Source: JAAFHS01 sp043751715
GTDB lineage: Bacteria; Pseudomonadota; Alphaproteobacteria; Rhodobacterales; Rhodobacteraceae
Assembly (NCBI GenBank): GCA_043751715.1
Contig: JAYUZO010000141.1
Coordinates: 1 to 7,593 of the forward strand
Length of the DNA: 7,593 nucleotides
Reading direction: 5' to 3'
Position numbers and translations under genes: made by a program. Below are positions 6,538 through 7,593 of the stretch, in pieces (position 1 is the first letter of the stretch; every line of letters begins with the position of its first letter). The notes beneath the pieces are model-generated. The model did not search any database and was not told the origin of the DNA. It was given only the letters and a program-made list of their open reading frames with translations.

Positions 6538-7367
6538 GGCCGATCAAACGGCCTGTCATGCGTCAATGATGGTATCCTGTGCCGCGCCGCTGCCACCTGC
6601 GCCATGTCCAGATCAGCCAGCACCACCCCCGGCGCCGTCCCACCATCTGCAATCACCTCGCCCCAGGGGGAAATCACCAGACTGTGGCCAAAGGTGTTCC
6701 GCCCCTTGCCATGACGCTCGGCATGAAACCCGGTTTGCGCCGGGGCCAGCACAAAGCACCCCGTTTCAATCGCCCGCGCCCGCAACAGCACCTCCCAATG
6801 TGCTGCCCCGGTAATATGGTTGAATGCCGCCGGTACTGTCAGGATATCTGCCCCTGCCTGCGCCAAGGCCCTGTGCAAATGCGCAAACCGCACGTCATAG
6901 CATACCGTCATGCCCACCTTTGCAAACCCCGCGTCCACCACCACCGCCTGCCCGCCGGGGCGATAAGAACCACTTTCCCGGTAAACTTCGGTCTCGGACA
7001 CATTCACATCAAACATGTGGATTTTATCATAGCGCGCCGCAATGCTGCCATCGGGCGCAATCAGGAAAGACCGGTTGGCGAACCGCCCATCCGCATCATC
7101 GGTCTTTAGCCCCAAAGACCCCGCCAGCACCCAGACCCCCGCTTGCGCCGCCTGATCGCGCAGCACCGAAAGCGTGGGGTCCGTGGCTTCGTGGTGCAAC
7201 GTGCCCTGCAAATGCGCCCGGCTGGAGGACAGGATATTCGTGCATTCCGGTGTCAGAATGAACCCCGCGCCATCCGCGACCGCCTGCCGCAAAAACCCCA
7301 CCGTCACGGCCAGATTTTCCGACGGGTCATCCGTGACATTCAGTTGCAGCAGACCCACCCGCATCAT
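6534..7367 (-). CDS. Nitrilase-superfamily amidohydrolase, Nit1/deaminated-glutathione amidase-like
   Basis: A cytoplasmic carbon-nitrogen hydrolase of 277 residues, the full length for the Nit branch. The catalytic triad is visible: Glu41 in LTPECTN, Lys115 in YDKIHMFDV and Cys156 in VGMTVCYDVRF. Other Nit1/Nit2 marks are GSLGLK (83-88), RFANRSFLI (95-103), ESGSYRPGG (131-139), the GADILTVPAAF strand (172-182) and GHSLVISPWGEVIAD (227-241). Nit1 enzymes hydrolyse deaminated glutathione, a side product of transaminases, to alpha-ketoglutarate and cysteinylglycine; Nit2 acts on omega-amidodicarboxylates. I favour the Nit1 type because grxC is directly upstream, but the substrate is not proven by sequence. 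Two ATGs in tandem (7365-7367 and 7362-7364) could both start; the first directly follows the grxC stop. The stop overlaps marR by ATGA. Confidence 0.9.
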   Translation of the reverse strand: MMRVGLLQLNVTDDPSENLAVTVGFLRQAVADGAGFILTPECTNILSSSRAHLQGTLHHEATDPTLSVLRDQAAQAGVWVLAGSLGLKTDDADGRFANRSFLIAPDGSIAARYDKIHMFDVNVSETEVYRESGSYRPGGQAVVVDAGFAKVGMTVCYDVRFAHLHRALAQAGADILTVPAAFNHITGAAHWEVLLRARAIETGCFVLAPAQTGFHAERHGKGRNTFGHSLVISPWGEVIADGGTAPGVVLADLDMAQVAAARHRIPSLTHDRPFDRP

Positions 7368-7593
7368 TCAGGCCCGCAGCAGCGCATCAAGCTGCCCCGC
7401 ATGGTCCAGATCATGCAGGTCATCACAGCCGCCCACATGCTGCCCGCCGATGAAAATCTGCGGCACCGTCCGCAATCCACCCGCCCTTTGCGTCATCTTT
7501 ACCCGCACGCCCGGATCGCGCCCCACGTCAATTTCCGTGAACGCCGCCCCCTTTTTTGCCAGCAGCCGCTTGGCCATGGCGCAGTAGGGGCAG
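7368..7593 (-). CDS. grxC: Glutaredoxin 3 (partial, 5' end outside window)
   Basis: The frame is open to the right edge of the window. The first whole codons there read C-P-Y-C (7581-7592), the dithiol glutaredoxin active site, so only about ten N-terminal residues are missing. After it come AMAKRLLAKKGAAFTEIDV, then the cis-proline motif TVPQIFI and GGQHVGGCDDL, the glutathione-binding end of the fold, and a C-terminal helix ending LDALLRA. The protein reduces disulfides and glutathione mixed disulfides using glutathione. A start at the internal ATG (7575-7577) would lose the active site and is rejected. The TGA at 7368-7370 is followed at once by the ATG of the amidohydrolase, so the two are co-translated. 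Confidence 0.94.
   Translation of the reverse strand, partial: CPYCAMAKRLLAKKGAAFTEIDVGRDPGVRVKMTQRAGGLRTVPQIFIGGQHVGGCDDLHDLDHAGQLDALLRA

Noticed and set aside
7174..7587. Plus-strand open frames over the nit and grxC region
   Set aside because: They oppose genes with intact catalytic motifs and carry Pro/Ser/Cys-rich text typical of antisense shadows.

Overview
The window looks like chromosomal DNA of an alphaproteobacterium, most likely a member of the Rhodobacteraceae (roseobacter group). The basis is the high G+C flanks, the protein sequences, and the grxC next to a Nit-type amidohydrolase. This is judged from family recognition, not from a search. Every gene but the first is on the minus strand. 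No RNA genes, CRISPR arrays, insertion sequences or phage genes were seen.

Region 1 (1-2046, plus strand): the C-terminal 681 residues of a TamB-type (DUF490) translocation and assembly protein, cut by the left edge. Region 2 (2043-5161, minus strand): three genes of clearly lower G+C. Transcription order is a GT-B glycosyltransferase, an AAC(3)-family N-acetyltransferase homologue, and a sialidase/BNR-like beta-propeller protein. Together they look like a small surface-polysaccharide synthesis or tailoring cassette. The propeller gene has a frameshift near its 3' end, and the 5' end of the acetyltransferase gene is unclear, possibly from a second one-base loss. Region 3 (5227-7593, minus strand): a compact high-G+C run of partial grxC, a nitrilase-superfamily (Nit1-like) amidohydrolase, a MarR-family regulator and a YihY/BrkB-family membrane protein. 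These genes are abutting, overlapping or separated by 6 bases, so they are probably one operon.

How the parts fit: grxC and the Nit-like enzyme may share glutathione metabolism, since Nit1 enzymes remove deaminated glutathione. MarR is coupled to the amidohydrolase and to brkB, so it may regulate its own operon. The low-G+C cassette sits between brkB and tamB, reads away from brkB, and meets tamB tail to tail with stop codons sharing one CTAG. There is no clear promoter or terminator inside the window, so the cassette may be read through from brkB or from a weak promoter in the 65-base gap before it.

No wholly new system can be claimed. The best candidate for follow-up is the three-gene cassette: the acetyltransferase keeps the expected catalytic His and Glu but lacks the family's usual His-Pro motif, and it is paired with a propeller protein of unknown role.
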